Shown: positions 18,284-27,519 of the stretch, piece after piece
How positions within the stretch are numbered: the first letter of the stretch is position 1
How the letters are laid out: every line of letters begins with the position of its first letter
DNA from: Pseudomonas silesiensis
Lineage (GTDB): Bacteria; Pseudomonadota; Gammaproteobacteria; Pseudomonadales; Pseudomonadaceae
Length of the DNA: 64,000 nucleotides
Direction of reading: 5' to 3'
NCBI RefSeq assembly: GCF_001661075.1
Contig: NZ_CP014870.1
Coordinates: forward strand, 3,864,501-3,928,500
Translations under genes and position numbers: made by a program
The notes under the pieces: generated by a model
Seen by the model: only the letters and a program-made list of their open reading frames with translations
What the model was told of the DNA's origin: nothing
Database searches by the model: none

Positions 18284-18541
18284 ATGAAAATGTTCACCTT
18301 CGGTTTGGCCGCCCTCCTCGCCTCCGGCCCGGCGCTGGCCGATACCCAAACCGCCGCCCCTGTCATCCACGACAAGCCCGGTTTCTTCGTCCACCTGGAC
18401 GTCGCCAAAGAGCTGACCAGCACCGATATCACGCAAGCATGCGGCATCGTCCCCGCACGATTCACCTACCTTGACGCCCAAGGGCGCGAGCATGTGCTGG
18501 ATTACCAGGCCCAGGGTGTGTGGTGCATCAGTGATCATTGA
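18284..18541 (+). CDS. DUF2790 small secreted protein
   Basis: 85 residues: signal peptide MKMFTFGLAALLASGPALA, then a mature domain ending FVHLDVAKELTSTDITQACGIVPARFTYLDAQGREHVLDYQAQGVWCISDH. The DVAK..S...ACG...A..TYLD..G....LDY pattern and two cysteines (a likely disulfide) define DUF2790, a Pseudomonas-specific periplasmic family of unknown function. A second family member is encoded at 53870-54133. It stands alone here, with ribosome site AGAGGGAA. Confidence 0.85.
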   Translation: MKMFTFGLAALLASGPALADTQTAAPVIHDKPGFFVHLDVAKELTSTDITQACGIVPARFTYLDAQGREHVLDYQAQGVWCISDH

Positions 18542-18585
18542 CAAAGACGCAAAATGGTAACGTTCCAGTTGTCACCACCGACCCC

Positions 18586-18616
18586 ATGTAGGAGCCGGCT
18601 TGCCGGCGAAGACGGC
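18586..18616. repeat. Single REP element
   Basis: TGTAGGAGCCGGCTTGCCGGCGAAG palindromic unit. The 18542-18840 gap otherwise holds only the leader of the thiolase gene. Confidence 0.7.
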
Positions 18617-18840
18617 GGCACATCCAGTAGAGATGTTGGCTGATAGCCCGCATTCACTAGGTCCGGTGATCTGACCAGTCAGCTCATGCAGTGGACTGTG
18701 AAACCTCAACTAAAATGGCAAAAAACACCAGCGCCTTTGAGCAGTTTCGGCATAGGCGCAACACTTTGCCGAATCTAGACTCGCCCTCCTATAGAGGCAT
18801 CCAAGCCAATAAAATCCGGTGCTGATCCAGGAGAACCACC

Positions 18841-20025
18841 ATGAACCCATCCGACATTTTCGTTATAAGCGCCGTGCGCTCGGCCATTGGCAGCTTTGGC
18901 GGCTCGCTCAAGGATGTGCCACCCATCCAGCTGGCGACCGACGTTTGCCGCGCCGCCATCGAGCGTTCGGGCCTGGCGCCGGAGCACATCGGTCACGCCG
19001 TAATGGGGCATGTGATCCCGACCGAAGCACGGGATGCCTACATCTCCCGGGCCGTGGCAATGAATGCCGGCCTGCCCAAGGAAACGCCGGCCTTCAACGT
19101 CAACCGACTCTGCGGTTCCGGTTTGCAGGCGATTGTCAGTGCCGCACAAAGCCTGATGCTGGGGGATGCCGGAGCGGCGCTGGCCGGTGGCGTCGAGTCC
19201 ATGAGCCGCGGCGCCTATCTGTTGCCGCAGGCACGTTGGGGCGCACGCATGGGTGACGTGCAGGCCATCGACTTCATGCTCGGCGTGCTGCAGGACCCCT
19301 TTGCCGGTTTCCACATGGGCATCACCGCGGAAAACATCGCCGAGCGTTATGGTATCACCCGTCAGGCCCAGGATGAGCTGGCGCTGCTGAGCCAGCAACG
19401 CGCGGCCCGGGCGATTGCCGAAGGGCGGTTTGTCGGGCAGATCGTGCCGATCGAAGTGGCGAGCCGCAAAGGTACGGTGATCTTCGCCACCGACGAACAC
19501 GTGCGCGCCGAGGTCAACGCCGAGCAATTGGCCAAGATGAAACCGGCCTTCAAAAAAGACGGTAGCGTTACCGCCGGCAACGCCTCCGGCCTCAATGACG
19601 GCGCCGGCGCGCTGATCATGGCCACCGGTGAAATGGTCCGTGCGCAAGGCCTCAAGCCCATGGCCCGACTGGTCGGGTATGCCCATGCCGGTGTCGAGCC
19701 GGAACTGATGGGACTGGGCCCGATCCCCGCCACCCGGTTGCTGCTCAAGCGCGCCGGCCTGACCGTTGCTGACCTGGATGTCATCGAGTCGAACGAGGCC
19801 TTCGCCGCCCAGGCCTGTGCCGTGGCGCAAGAACTGGGCTTCGATCCGGAGAAGGTCAACCCCAACGGTTCGGGGATCTCCCTGGGTCATCCGGTAGGCG
19901 CCACTGGTGCGATTATCGCCACCAAGGCCATTCACGAACTGCACCGTGTCCAGGGGCGTTATGCCCTGGCGACCATGTGCATCGGCGGCGGCCAGGGCAT
20001 TGCCGTGTTGTTCGAACGCGTCTGA
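18841..20025 (+). CDS. Acetyl-CoA C-acyltransferase (thiolase)
   Basis: 394 residues, complete biosynthetic-type thiolase. Catalytic cysteine in NRLCGSGLQAIVSAAQSLMLGDA (about residue 90), GGVESMSRGAYLLP loop, NASGLNDGAGALIM, NEAFAAQA, the histidine in GSGISLGHPVGATGA and the second cysteine in TMCIGGGQGIAVLFE. It condenses or cleaves acyl-CoA and acetyl-CoA; acetoacetyl-CoA or 3-ketovaleryl-CoA (BktB-like) are typical substrates. Ribosome site AGGAG. It is monocistronic and closed by a strong hairpin at 20048-20072, so the metabolic pathway is not shown by context. Confidence 0.92.
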   Translation: MNPSDIFVISAVRSAIGSFGGSLKDVPPIQLATDVCRAAIERSGLAPEHIGHAVMGHVIPTEARDAYISRAVAMNAGLPKETPAFNVNRLCGSGLQAIVSAAQSLMLGDAGAALAGGVESMSRGAYLLPQARWGARMGDVQAIDFMLGVLQDPFAGFHMGITAENIAERYGITRQAQDELALLSQQRAARAIAEGRFVGQIVPIEVASRKGTVIFATDEHVRAEVNAEQLAKMKPAFKKDGSVTAGNASGLNDGAGALIMATGEMVRAQGLKPMARLVGYAHAGVEPELMGLGPIPATRLLLKRAGLTVADLDVIESNEAFAAQACAVAQELGFDPEKVNPNGSGISLGHPVGATGAIIATKAIHELHRVQGRYALATMCIGGGQGIAVLFERV

Positions 20026-20047
20026 CAGGCCGACGTTGCTCGACGCT

Positions 20048-20072
20048 CCTGCCCCCGTCCGACGGGGGCAGG
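20048..20072 (+). terminator. Strong hairpin after thiolase gene
   Basis: CCTGCCCCCGT-ccg-ACGGGGGCAGG, an 11-bp perfect stem 23 nt after the stop. The T-tract is absent, so termination is probable rather than certain. Confidence 0.55.
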
Positions 20073-20162
20073 GTCAATGCAGTTGACAAACTATCCTTCG
20101 AACCTGGGCGCGATGACCTAACCTCATAGGCTGAATGACTAATAACAGAGTCGATCACGCTT

Positions 20163-22550
20163 ATGCGCGCAGCATTGAAAGCCATGCTCTTCGTCGCTTT
20201 CACGCTTTTCGGGGCGAGTCCCGGAACGCTGTCGGCGGCCGACCTGCCGGACGCTCCAGCGCCCAGGCCGGGGATCGCAGCCCTTGCAGTTTCCCAGAGC
20301 GATCTTCAGGCGTTGCAATTGCGGCTGGACAGCCTCAAACAGCAGATCTCCCTGGTTCACAACTACAACCAGCTGGAGGGCCCTCAGGATCTGGTTCGTA
20401 CATTCATGCTTGATGTCGATCGCCTGTCGGCTTCGCTGCTGCCTCTGCAGACTCAACTCAATGCCCAACTGAGCGTGCTGGGGTCCGCACCGCTCGACGC
20501 CGTTGCCACCGAGCAATCCGACATTGCGGCGCAAAGGACGTCGCTCGCCGAGCAGAAAACCAAAATCGACTCAACCCTCAAAACCCTGGCAACACTGAAA
20601 CAAAGTGCCGCCGACCTCCTCACCCAGATCGCCGGCATTCGGCGCAACTTGCTGGAAAGCGAGTTGACCCTGCGCACCAAAAGCATCCTCAGCCCCGGGT
20701 ATTGGTCACCGCTATTGAACCCAACGGCGGACGACCGGCAGCGCTTGAGCCTTTTCATCGAACAGGCGGGAGATGTCCTCAAGGCCGTCTGGCAACCCGG
20801 TGAGCGCCTGTTCACGACCGTGCTGTTGCTGCTGGCCCTGGTCATCTGGACGCTGGGCCGCAGGCTCGCGGAACGGGGGCTGACCTGGCTGTGCATTCAC
20901 CGCATGCCGGAAGGCCGCCTGCGCCGAAGTTCCCTCGCACTGGCCTCGGTGCTGGCTACGGTGTTGACCGCCGGTTTTTCCCTGCAATTGCTGTTTTTTG
21001 TCTGTACGCGGCAAAGTCCACTGACACCGATGCTGACCACCTTCTCCCAGGAATTCGAAAAAGTCGTTTATGCCTGTGTCCTGATTACCGCCTTGAGCCG
21101 CGCCTTGTTGGCCACGCAACACCCCTCCTGGCGGCTGCCGGCAATTTCCGATCCGGTGGCGCTGGCGCTCGAACCCTTTCCCCGGCTGTTCGCCGCAACC
21201 CTGTTGGTGCTGATGACGATTATCCAGGTGGCCAATGCCACCGGCATGGGCAGCGATCTGGTGATCGCGGGCCGAGGCGTCATCGCGCTGACGGTCATCT
21301 TGATTATCATTTTTCTAATGGTGCGGACCGGGAAAGTCCGAAGACAAGTGGTGGCGAGCGGCGAGGCGACCGAAGGCGGCACGACCTTCGCCAGCTTGCT
21401 CTATGCCCTCACCGGCCTGGCGTTGTTGATTGCCCTGTTATCGCTGCTCAGTGGCTACATTTCTCTGGCGAGGTTCATCACTTACGAACTGGTCTGGTCA
21501 TTTCTCATCATCTGCGGCTTTTATATGCTGATGCAGCTGGCGAAGGATGCCTGCGAGTACCTGTTTTCACCCAGAAGTCCCAGCGGCAAGGCGCTTAAAC
21601 AATTGCTGGGCATCGATGATCGCCGACTGGACCAGATCGAGGTCATTCTATCGGGGGTCAGTCGGGCCGGGCTATTGCTGCTAGCGGCGGTCACACTGGT
21701 CGTCGGGGGTATCGGAACGACGCTGGGACAACTGGTCACCAATGTCTTTTCCATGCTCGGCGGCGGTGGGCTGCGCAAACTCAACATTATCCCGAGCCAC
21801 CTGCTCAATGCAGTGCTGGCGCTGTTGATTGGCGTTTACCTGATTCGATCGTTGCGCCGCTGGCTGGATAACGAATTTCTGCCCAAAACCGACATGGACC
21901 CGGGCATGCGGGCCTCGCTCAGCACGCTGTTCGCCAACATCGGCTATGCCCTGGTCATATTGCTGACGCTGTCATCCCTGGGCGTGCAGTGGACCAATCT
22001 GGCCTGGATCGTCAGCGCCTTGTCAGTGGGGATCGGCTTCGGCTTGCAGGAGATCGTCAAGAACTTCGTTTCCGGCCTGATCCTGCTGACCGAGCGGCCG
22101 GTGAAGGTGGGCGACCTGATCAGTATCAGCGGGGTCGAAGGTGACATCCGCCGGATCAATGTGAGGGCCACCGAAATCCAGCTCAGCGACCGCTCGATCG
22201 TTATCGTTCCGAACTCGCAGCTGATCTCGCAGAACCTGCGCAACGTGACCCTGGGCGGCAGCGCCCAGGGGGTGGCGACACTCGAACTCACCTTCCCTTT
22301 GGACATCGACCCCGAGCAGGTGAAAGACCTGCTGTACGACACCTATTGCGAGCACGAGACCATACTCGACAAACCGGCGCCGGTGGTCCGGTTCAGCAAA
22401 CTGACCCCCGAAGGCATCACGCTGACCGTCACCGGTTATGTCGGCAGCCCGAGAATTGTCAGCACCACCAAAAGCGACCTGCTGTTCGAGATCCTCAAGC
22501 GCCTGGGTGCCGCCGGGATTGAACTGGCCAAGCCGGCACCCGCGGTGTGA
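20163..22550 (+). CDS. DUF3772 mechanosensitive ion channel (MscS superfamily)
   Basis: 795 residues. Signal peptide (to TLSAA), a periplasmic coiled-coil domain (about 40-180; LQLRLDSLKQQISLVHNYNQLEGPQDLV is the DUF3772 region), then about nine to eleven membrane segments. The MscS core at about 600-790 contains LAWIVSALSVGIGFGLQEIVKNFVSGLILLTERPVKVGDLISISGVEGDIRRINVRATEIQLSDRSIVIVPNSQLISQNLRNVTL. It opens on hypo-osmotic shock to release solutes. Larger than MscS and close in plan to E. coli YjeP/MscM-type channels. It stands alone; its stop codon lies in the loop of a convergent terminator hairpin. Confidence 0.9.
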   Translation: MRAALKAMLFVAFTLFGASPGTLSAADLPDAPAPRPGIAALAVSQSDLQALQLRLDSLKQQISLVHNYNQLEGPQDLVRTFMLDVDRLSASLLPLQTQLNAQLSVLGSAPLDAVATEQSDIAAQRTSLAEQKTKIDSTLKTLATLKQSAADLLTQIAGIRRNLLESELTLRTKSILSPGYWSPLLNPTADDRQRLSLFIEQAGDVLKAVWQPGERLFTTVLLLLALVIWTLGRRLAERGLTWLCIHRMPEGRLRRSSLALASVLATVLTAGFSLQLLFFVCTRQSPLTPMLTTFSQEFEKVVYACVLITALSRALLATQHPSWRLPAISDPVALALEPFPRLFAATLLVLMTIIQVANATGMGSDLVIAGRGVIALTVILIIIFLMVRTGKVRRQVVASGEATEGGTTFASLLYALTGLALLIALLSLLSGYISLARFITYELVWSFLIICGFYMLMQLAKDACEYLFSPRSPSGKALKQLLGIDDRRLDQIEVILSGVSRAGLLLLAAVTLVVGGIGTTLGQLVTNVFSMLGGGGLRKLNIIPSHLLNAVLALLIGVYLIRSLRRWLDNEFLPKTDMDPGMRASLSTLFANIGYALVILLTLSSLGVQWTNLAWIVSALSVGIGFGLQEIVKNFVSGLILLTERPVKVGDLISISGVEGDIRRINVRATEIQLSDRSIVIVPNSQLISQNLRNVTLGGSAQGVATLELTFPLDIDPEQVKDLLYDTYCEHETILDKPAPVVRFSKLTPEGITLTVTGYVGSPRIVSTTKSDLLFEILKRLGAAGIELAKPAPAV

Positions 22551-22559
22551 GCGGGTGCC
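22535..22559. terminator. Bidirectional hairpin between MscS-type gene and peroxiredoxin
   Basis: GGCACCCGC-ggtgtga-GCGGGTGCC, 9-bp stem that includes the channel gene's TGA in the loop; it lies 16 nt from the convergent peroxiredoxin stop. Confidence 0.5.
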
Positions 22560-22574
22560 CGGCATCAGGGACGC

Positions 22575-23228
22575 TTACTTCGGTTGCGCCACCGTGCGCA
22601 AGTAGGGTTTCACAGTCTTGAAGCCTTCCGGGTACTTCTTGCGCGCATCCTCGTCGGACACCGACGTAGGAATGATCACGTCATCCCCCGGACGCCAGTT
22701 CACCGGCGTGGCGACGGTGTGTTTGGCGTTCAGCTGCAGGGAATCGAGCAGTCGCAGCACTTCATCGAAGTTGCGCCCGGCGCTCATCGGGTAGATCAGC
22801 ATTGCCTTGACCTTCTTGTCCGGGCCGATGATGAACACCGAACGCACCGTGGCGTTGTCCACGGCGGTCCGTGCGCCGCCACTGGCGTTGGGATGAATCA
22901 TGTCGTAGAGCTTGGCCACCACCAGGTTCTCGTCACCGATCATCGGGTAGTTGACTGCGTGGCCCTGGGTTTCTTCGATGTCTTTGGCCCAGCTCTGATG
23001 GTTACTGACCGGGTCGACGCTGAGTCCGACGATCTTGGTGTTGCGCTTGTCGAATTCGGGCTTGAGCCCGGCCATATAGCCGAGTTCAGTGGTGCAGACC
23101 GGGGTGAAGTCCTTCGGGTGTGAAAACAGGATGGCCCATTTGTCGCCAATCCACTCGTGGAAGTTGAGCGTGCCTTCGGTGCTCTCAACGGTAAAGTCCG
23201 GTGCCTCATCGCCAATGCGGATTGCCAT
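22575..23228 (-). CDS. 1-Cys peroxiredoxin (Prx6 type)
   Basis: 217 residues from the ATG at 23228, behind GAGGAGAAC. It reduces hydrogen peroxide and alkyl hydroperoxides. The peroxidatic Cys45 sits in HPKDFTPVCTTELG, with the supporting Arg in the TVRSVFIIGPDKKVKAMLIYPMSAGRNFDEVLRLLDSLQ region. The long C-terminal extension (VNWRPGDDVIIPTSVSDEDARKKYPEGF) is the Prx6 dimerisation part. No resolving cysteine is seen. In pseudomonads this gene (often called lsfA-like) is linked to sulfur-starvation or oxidative stress; here it stands alone. Confidence 0.92.
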   Translation of the reverse strand: MAIRIGDEAPDFTVESTEGTLNFHEWIGDKWAILFSHPKDFTPVCTTELGYMAGLKPEFDKRNTKIVGLSVDPVSNHQSWAKDIEETQGHAVNYPMIGDENLVVAKLYDMIHPNASGGARTAVDNATVRSVFIIGPDKKVKAMLIYPMSAGRNFDEVLRLLDSLQLNAKHTVATPVNWRPGDDVIIPTSVSDEDARKKYPEGFKTVKPYLRTVAQPK

Positions 23229-23380
23229 GTTCGTTCTCCTCGTGGTGTGGGTAGGGAAACTCTCAGGCGTTCCAGTATAGGAGACGTTGAACACTTCGCC
23301 CTGCGCTGTGGCGAGGGGCGCTTGCTGCCGCGAAAGGCCCGGCACAGGGGCAACGGGCTTTCGTGGCCGACGACATCGCG

Positions 23381-23716
23381 CTATTTACGCGCCACTTTGT
23401 AGCGGACGCAGTCATCGTAAAAACCCTGCCGGATTGCCGCCGGCTTGAGCCGCGATTGACTGTCGTAGGTTTGCTCGGTGATGCCCATCGCCATCATGCG
23501 CATCCATGGCTTGCTGAATTTGTAGGTCTGCAACTTCTGGCGCGCGGCATACAGCGAGACGCCCGACAATTTGAGTTCCTGGGCTTTGGCTGCCGTTCCC
23601 GCGCCCCAGCTGCACATATAACGATCCTTCTCCACCAGCTCCCTGGCCTGGACGAACGCGGCACCACCCGCCAGCCCGCACGACATGAGTACGACCAACA
23701 CATTCCGCATTTGCAT
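23381..23716 (-). CDS. Small secreted hypothetical protein
   Basis: 111 residues with a signal peptide (MQMRNVLVVLMSCGLAGGAAFVQA). The mature part has two cysteines (RYMCSWGAG and YDDCVRYK) that could pair, an SLYAARQKLQTYKFSKPWMRMMAMGITEQTYDSQSRLKPAAIRQGF middle and a basic tail. I do not recognise a family. ATGs at 23716 and 23710 are both possible; AGGA before the first favours 23716. No neighbours share its strand closely. Confidence 0.65.
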   Translation of the reverse strand: MQMRNVLVVLMSCGLAGGAAFVQARELVEKDRYMCSWGAGTAAKAQELKLSGVSLYAARQKLQTYKFSKPWMRMMAMGITEQTYDSQSRLKPAAIRQGFYDDCVRYKVARK

Positions 23717-23973
23717 TCGATCCTAACTATCTGAAAATAAATTGATTTTGGTTAAAAGATCGAGTCTTCGGGGCCAGCAAAATGCCTTGATTGCGCGATT
23801 AGCCTGATTTCATGTCTTGATGCATGGCAGCCCGGACGATCACGATGAGGCGCGCCCGACCGGCATCCTTTCCCGGGTTCACCCATGACACCCACGGGAT
23901 CGAAAGCGAGGGCGGGGTTTACCGGTTGCTGGTGTTGAAGTGAGGTAAGCAGGACCTTCGGCTGACACAAACC

Positions 23974-23999
23974 CTGTAGGAGCGAGCTTGCTCCTACAG
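23974..23999. repeat. REP hairpin
   Basis: CTGTAGGAGC-gagctt-GCTCCTACAG, a perfect 10-bp stem. The 23717-24085 gap holds this element and no convincing gene; it probably also ends the minus-strand dehydrogenase operon region boundary. Confidence 0.75.
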
Positions 24000-24085
24000 T
24001 GGTCTGCGGCGTGCATAAAGTCCGTGCACGACAGGTCCCACAGCAATCTGGCTCAGGTGTGGAAATTGCGTCCAGAAGTCTTGAA

Positions 24086-25774
24086 TCACACCCTCACATT
24101 GCGCCCCGGCAAGGTCGATCGCTGACTGTTTTCCCAATCCTCCACCAGGCCCACCGGTGCATCGGACGCCGGCAGCATGCTGCGCCCGCGAACCAGATCC
24201 GAAGCACGCTCGGCGAGCATGATGGTCGGTGCATTGAGGTTGCCGTTCGGTTCGGTCGGGAACACCGACGAGTCGATCACTCGCAGACCCGCGATACCCC
24301 GCACCCGCAGCTCGGAATCCACCACCGCCATGTCATCCTCGCCCATCCGGCACGAGCCGCACGGATGGTAGGTGCTCTCCAGGTTCTCACGGACGAAGGC
24401 ATCGATCTCTTCATCGGTGTTCACCAGCGGTCCGGGGGCGATCTCGCCGTCGCGGAAGCGGTCCATCGCCGGCTGGCCGATGATCTCCCGGGTCAGGCGA
24501 ATGCAGCGGCGGAAACCTTCGCGATCCTCTTCGCGCTGCAGGTAATTGAACTGAATCTCGGGATGCTCATAAGGATCCGCCGACCGCACCCGCACATAAC
24601 CGCGACTCTTGGGTTTGTTCGGCCCGGTGAGCACCATGAAACCGTGGCCCTTGATCGGTTTATTGCCGTCGTAACGCATGGCCGCCGGCAGGAAATGGAA
24701 CTGAATGTCCGGCCAGCGCAGGCCCTTGTCGGAGCGGATGAAACCACCGGCCTCGAAATGGTTGGTGGCGCCGAGCCCGTCCTTGAACAACAGCCAGCGC
24801 AGGCCGATCATCAGCTTGCTCAGCGGGTCCATTTTGCTGTTGAGCGTCACCGGTTCCTTGCAGCCGAACTGGATGTAGACCTCGGCGTGGTCCTGCAGAT
24901 TCTCCCCTACCCCCGGCAAGTCATGACGGATGCTAATCCCGGCTTTGCGCAGGACCTCGGCCGGGCCGATGCCGGAGCGTTGCAGCAGGTGCGGTGAGCC
25001 GATGGGCCCAGAGGAAATCAGCACCTCACGGTTGCAATAAACCTGGTGAGTCTGGCCTTCGTGGTCGTACACGACGCCGACGGCACGTTTGCCTTCGAGG
25101 ATGATCTGGCGGGTCATCGCGTGGGTGATCACGGTCAGGTTCGGACGGCCCATGGCCGGGCGCAGATAGGCGTTGGCGGTGGAGCAGCGCACGCCATTCT
25201 TCACCGTCATGTGCATGGCGCCGAAACCTTCCTGCATGAAGCCGTTGCAGTCGTCGGTCTTGATGTAGCCCGCTTCGGCACCGGCCTCGACCCAGGCGCC
25301 ATACAGCGGGTTTTTCATGTGATTGCCATTGGTGGTGTGCAACGGCCCGGTACTGCCGCGGTAGCCGTCACCGCCCTCCTCGTAATGCTCGGCCCGCTTG
25401 AAGTACGGCAGGCAATTGCGGTAGCCCCAGCCCTGTGCACCGAGAGATTCCCATTCGTCGAAGTCATACGCATGGCCGCGGATGTACACCAGGCCATTGA
25501 TCGACGACGAGCCGCCCAGCACCTTGCCGCGCGGGCAGTGGATACGCCGGCCGTTGAGGTAAGGTTCCGGCTCGGTTTCGTAGCGCCAGTTGTACTTCTT
25601 GGTGTTCATCGGGATCGAAAATGCACTCGGCATCTGGATCACCACGCTGCGGTCGCTGCCACCGAACTCCAGTACCAGCACCGAGGTGGCCGGGTCTTCG
25701 CTCAGGCGGTTGGCCAACACACAACCGGCCGAGCCTGCACCGATGATGATGTAGTCGTATTTTTGCGTAGCCAT
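24086..25774 (-). CDS. GMC-family alcohol/choline dehydrogenase
   Basis: 562 residues from the ATG at 25774 ([28 protein letters not shown]). FAD-binding motif at residues 8-20, GMC signature 1 [27 protein letters not shown], signature 2 [21 protein letters not shown], and the catalytic His pair region [40 protein letters not shown]. It oxidises a primary alcohol to an aldehyde; BetA (choline dehydrogenase) is the closest named relative. It is the last gene of an operon with an NCS1 permease (2-nt gap), an aldehyde dehydrogenase and a ureohydrolase, so the real substrate may be a guanidino alcohol rather than choline. An in-frame extension to 26191 is a shadow over the permease gene. Confidence 0.88.
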   Translation of the reverse strand: MATQKYDYIIIGAGSAGCVLANRLSEDPATSVLVLEFGGSDRSVVIQMPSAFSIPMNTKKYNWRYETEPEPYLNGRRIHCPRGKVLGGSSSINGLVYIRGHAYDFDEWESLGAQGWGYRNCLPYFKRAEHYEEGGDGYRGSTGPLHTTNGNHMKNPLYGAWVEAGAEAGYIKTDDCNGFMQEGFGAMHMTVKNGVRCSTANAYLRPAMGRPNLTVITHAMTRQIILEGKRAVGVVYDHEGQTHQVYCNREVLISSGPIGSPHLLQRSGIGPAEVLRKAGISIRHDLPGVGENLQDHAEVYIQFGCKEPVTLNSKMDPLSKLMIGLRWLLFKDGLGATNHFEAGGFIRSDKGLRWPDIQFHFLPAAMRYDGNKPIKGHGFMVLTGPNKPKSRGYVRVRSADPYEHPEIQFNYLQREEDREGFRRCIRLTREIIGQPAMDRFRDGEIAPGPLVNTDEEIDAFVRENLESTYHPCGSCRMGEDDMAVVDSELRVRGIAGLRVIDSSVFPTEPNGNLNAPTIMLAERASDLVRGRSMLPASDAPVGLVEDWENSQRSTLPGRNVRV

Positions 25775-25776
25775 GA

Positions 25777-27345
25777 TTATCTCCCGGCCGTCGATTCGTT
25801 GAACACTGGCAACGAGGGCTTGGTCAGCCGGTCGCCGGTGGTGTATTGCGGGGATGTTCTTTCGATGTGCTGGATGACGCTTTCTTCGCGCTTGAGGTCG
25901 ATCGAGCGGCTCAGCCAGTAGTACGCCAGCCCCGAGACGATCAGCCCGACCAGCCAGGCGATGTCGATGCTGCCGAGCGCCTTGGCCAGCGGGCCGACAT
26001 AGACCTCGCGCTGCTCGACGCCGTCGTAGATGTAGAAGAACGGGATCATCGAGATAAAGCCGATCGCATAGGCGGCGATGCCGCGCAGACCCCAGCTGCC
26101 GTAGATGTTGCCGTGGGGCATGAAGAAGTGCGGGATGGCGTATCGACCCTTGCGCACGAAGAAATAGTCGGTGAGGTTGACCGAGGTCCAAGGCACCAGG
26201 AAGTACAGCATCACCACCAGGTAAATCCCCAGCACCGACAGGCCTTTGCCCGAACTCTGGATGCTCAGGGCCACGCCCAGTTGCAGCAGGATCACGAAAG
26301 CGATGGCCAGGATCCGTGCCTTGCGGGTCGGCTCGATGTGCTTGATCGAATCGACACAGGTCAAGGTGGTCAGCTTGGCGCTGTAGATGTTCATCGCGAT
26401 CACCGGCAGGAACGCCAGGATCGTGACCACCACCACGGCGGTGCCCATGAACGGCGACACGGTATTGCCCACCTGGCCAAGGGCGACCAGCACGTCGGTG
26501 GAATGCAGGTGATCGGCCAGCCAGCCACCCACGGAAATCATCCAGGCACCGGACAACGAGGCACCAAGAAACACCACTGCGATCAATTTGCCGCTGGAGG
26601 TGTTCTTCGGCAGGTAGCGCGAATAGTCGGACACATAGGGTGCGTAGGCGATGTTGTAGCTCGCCGCCGCCGCGAACTGGGCGATGAAACCGGTCCAGTT
26701 GAAACCCAAGGGCGCCGGGGCCACTTCACCGGCGGCCAGTACCGGCATCGGTGCGTCGGGCACCCACCCCATCAGCACCGCCAGGGTCACCAGGCCGTAC
26801 AACGGCAGCGACAGGAACAACGCCCACTTGAAGCTGCGATGCATCCAGTCGTGACCGAGGATCGCCAGGACCGCCGCCGGCAGCGTCACGGCCACCGCCA
26901 CCACAATGGGGTTGAAGCCGAACAGCGTGTGCAGGCCCTGCATCATCAACACCAGGTTGACGATGTTGAACCCGGCGAACACGAACAGCGTCGCCAGCAG
27001 CACCAGAATCACCCCGCGATAGCCGAATTGCGCGCGGGACTGGATCATCTGCGGCAGCCCCAGGTGCGGACCCTGCGAACCGTGAAAGGCCATGAACAGC
27101 GTGCCGAACATGATGCCCAGCGTCCCGGCGAGGGTGGTCCACAACGCAGTCAGACCGACGCTCGGGCCCACGAAACCGATGGTCATGGTGAAGAAGGTGA
27201 AATTGCCGAGAAACCAGAACGGGCCCTGGCTCGACAATTTGTCGGTGCGTTCGGCCTCCGGGATGAAATCGATCGAATGGCCTTCGACTATGGGTTTGTC
27301 GTCGAGGAGGGAGAGGCTTGGGGCGGCTTTGGCGTTAATGTTCAT
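25777..27345 (-). CDS. NCS1-family permease (cytosine/purine/allantoin type)
   Basis: 522 residues, twelve hydrophobic segments. NCS1 signs: [72 protein letters not shown], then [31 protein letters not shown] and [21 protein letters not shown]. It imports a nitrogen compound with protons or sodium. Its place between a ureohydrolase/aldehyde dehydrogenase pair and a GMC oxidase indicates uptake of the pathway substrate. P. aeruginosa has a similar permease next to its guanidinobutyrase gene, which supports a guanidino compound. Confidence 0.88.
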   Translation of the reverse strand: MNINAKAAPSLSLLDDKPIVEGHSIDFIPEAERTDKLSSQGPFWFLGNFTFFTMTIGFVGPSVGLTALWTTLAGTLGIMFGTLFMAFHGSQGPHLGLPQMIQSRAQFGYRGVILVLLATLFVFAGFNIVNLVLMMQGLHTLFGFNPIVVAVAVTLPAAVLAILGHDWMHRSFKWALFLSLPLYGLVTLAVLMGWVPDAPMPVLAAGEVAPAPLGFNWTGFIAQFAAAASYNIAYAPYVSDYSRYLPKNTSSGKLIAVVFLGASLSGAWMISVGGWLADHLHSTDVLVALGQVGNTVSPFMGTAVVVVTILAFLPVIAMNIYSAKLTTLTCVDSIKHIEPTRKARILAIAFVILLQLGVALSIQSSGKGLSVLGIYLVVMLYFLVPWTSVNLTDYFFVRKGRYAIPHFFMPHGNIYGSWGLRGIAAYAIGFISMIPFFYIYDGVEQREVYVGPLAKALGSIDIAWLVGLIVSGLAYYWLSRSIDLKREESVIQHIERTSPQYTTGDRLTKPSLPVFNESTAGR

Positions 27346-27406
27346 GATGGGCTCTTATTTTTGGAAGATCATGACGGATAACTGCATTGTTTCAGGTGAA
27401 CGACGC

Positions 27407-27502
27407 CCCTGTAGGAGCGAGCTTGCTCGCGAAAGCGGCGTGTCAGTCAACATTGATGTTGAATCAGATGGCCCCTTCGCGAGCAAGCTCGCTCCCACAG
27501 GG
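27407..27502. repeat. REPIN (two inverted REPs)
   Basis: CCCCTGTAGGAGCGAGCTTG...and its inverted copy ...GCAAGCTCGCTCCCACAGGG flank a loop of about 40 nt between the aldehyde dehydrogenase and permease genes of one operon, so it lies inside the transcript. Confidence 0.85.
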
Positions 27503-27519
27503 TTTGAGTCAGCCATGAC

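Noticed and set aside
23752..23970. A 72-codon minus-strand frame in the gap after the small secreted protein
   Set aside because: No signal, domain or good ribosome site; looks random.
24086..26191. A 701-codon frame that would fuse a 139-residue N-terminus to the GMC oxidase
   Set aside because: The extension overlaps the NCS1 permease gene in another frame, has an arginine/glycine-rich shadow composition and no family similarity; the FAD motif starts right after the ATG at 25774.
25846..27381. A 511-codon plus-strand frame opposite the NCS1 permease
   Set aside because: Composition is His/Gln/Arg-rich, typical of an antisense shadow in GC-rich DNA; the minus-strand permease is unambiguous.
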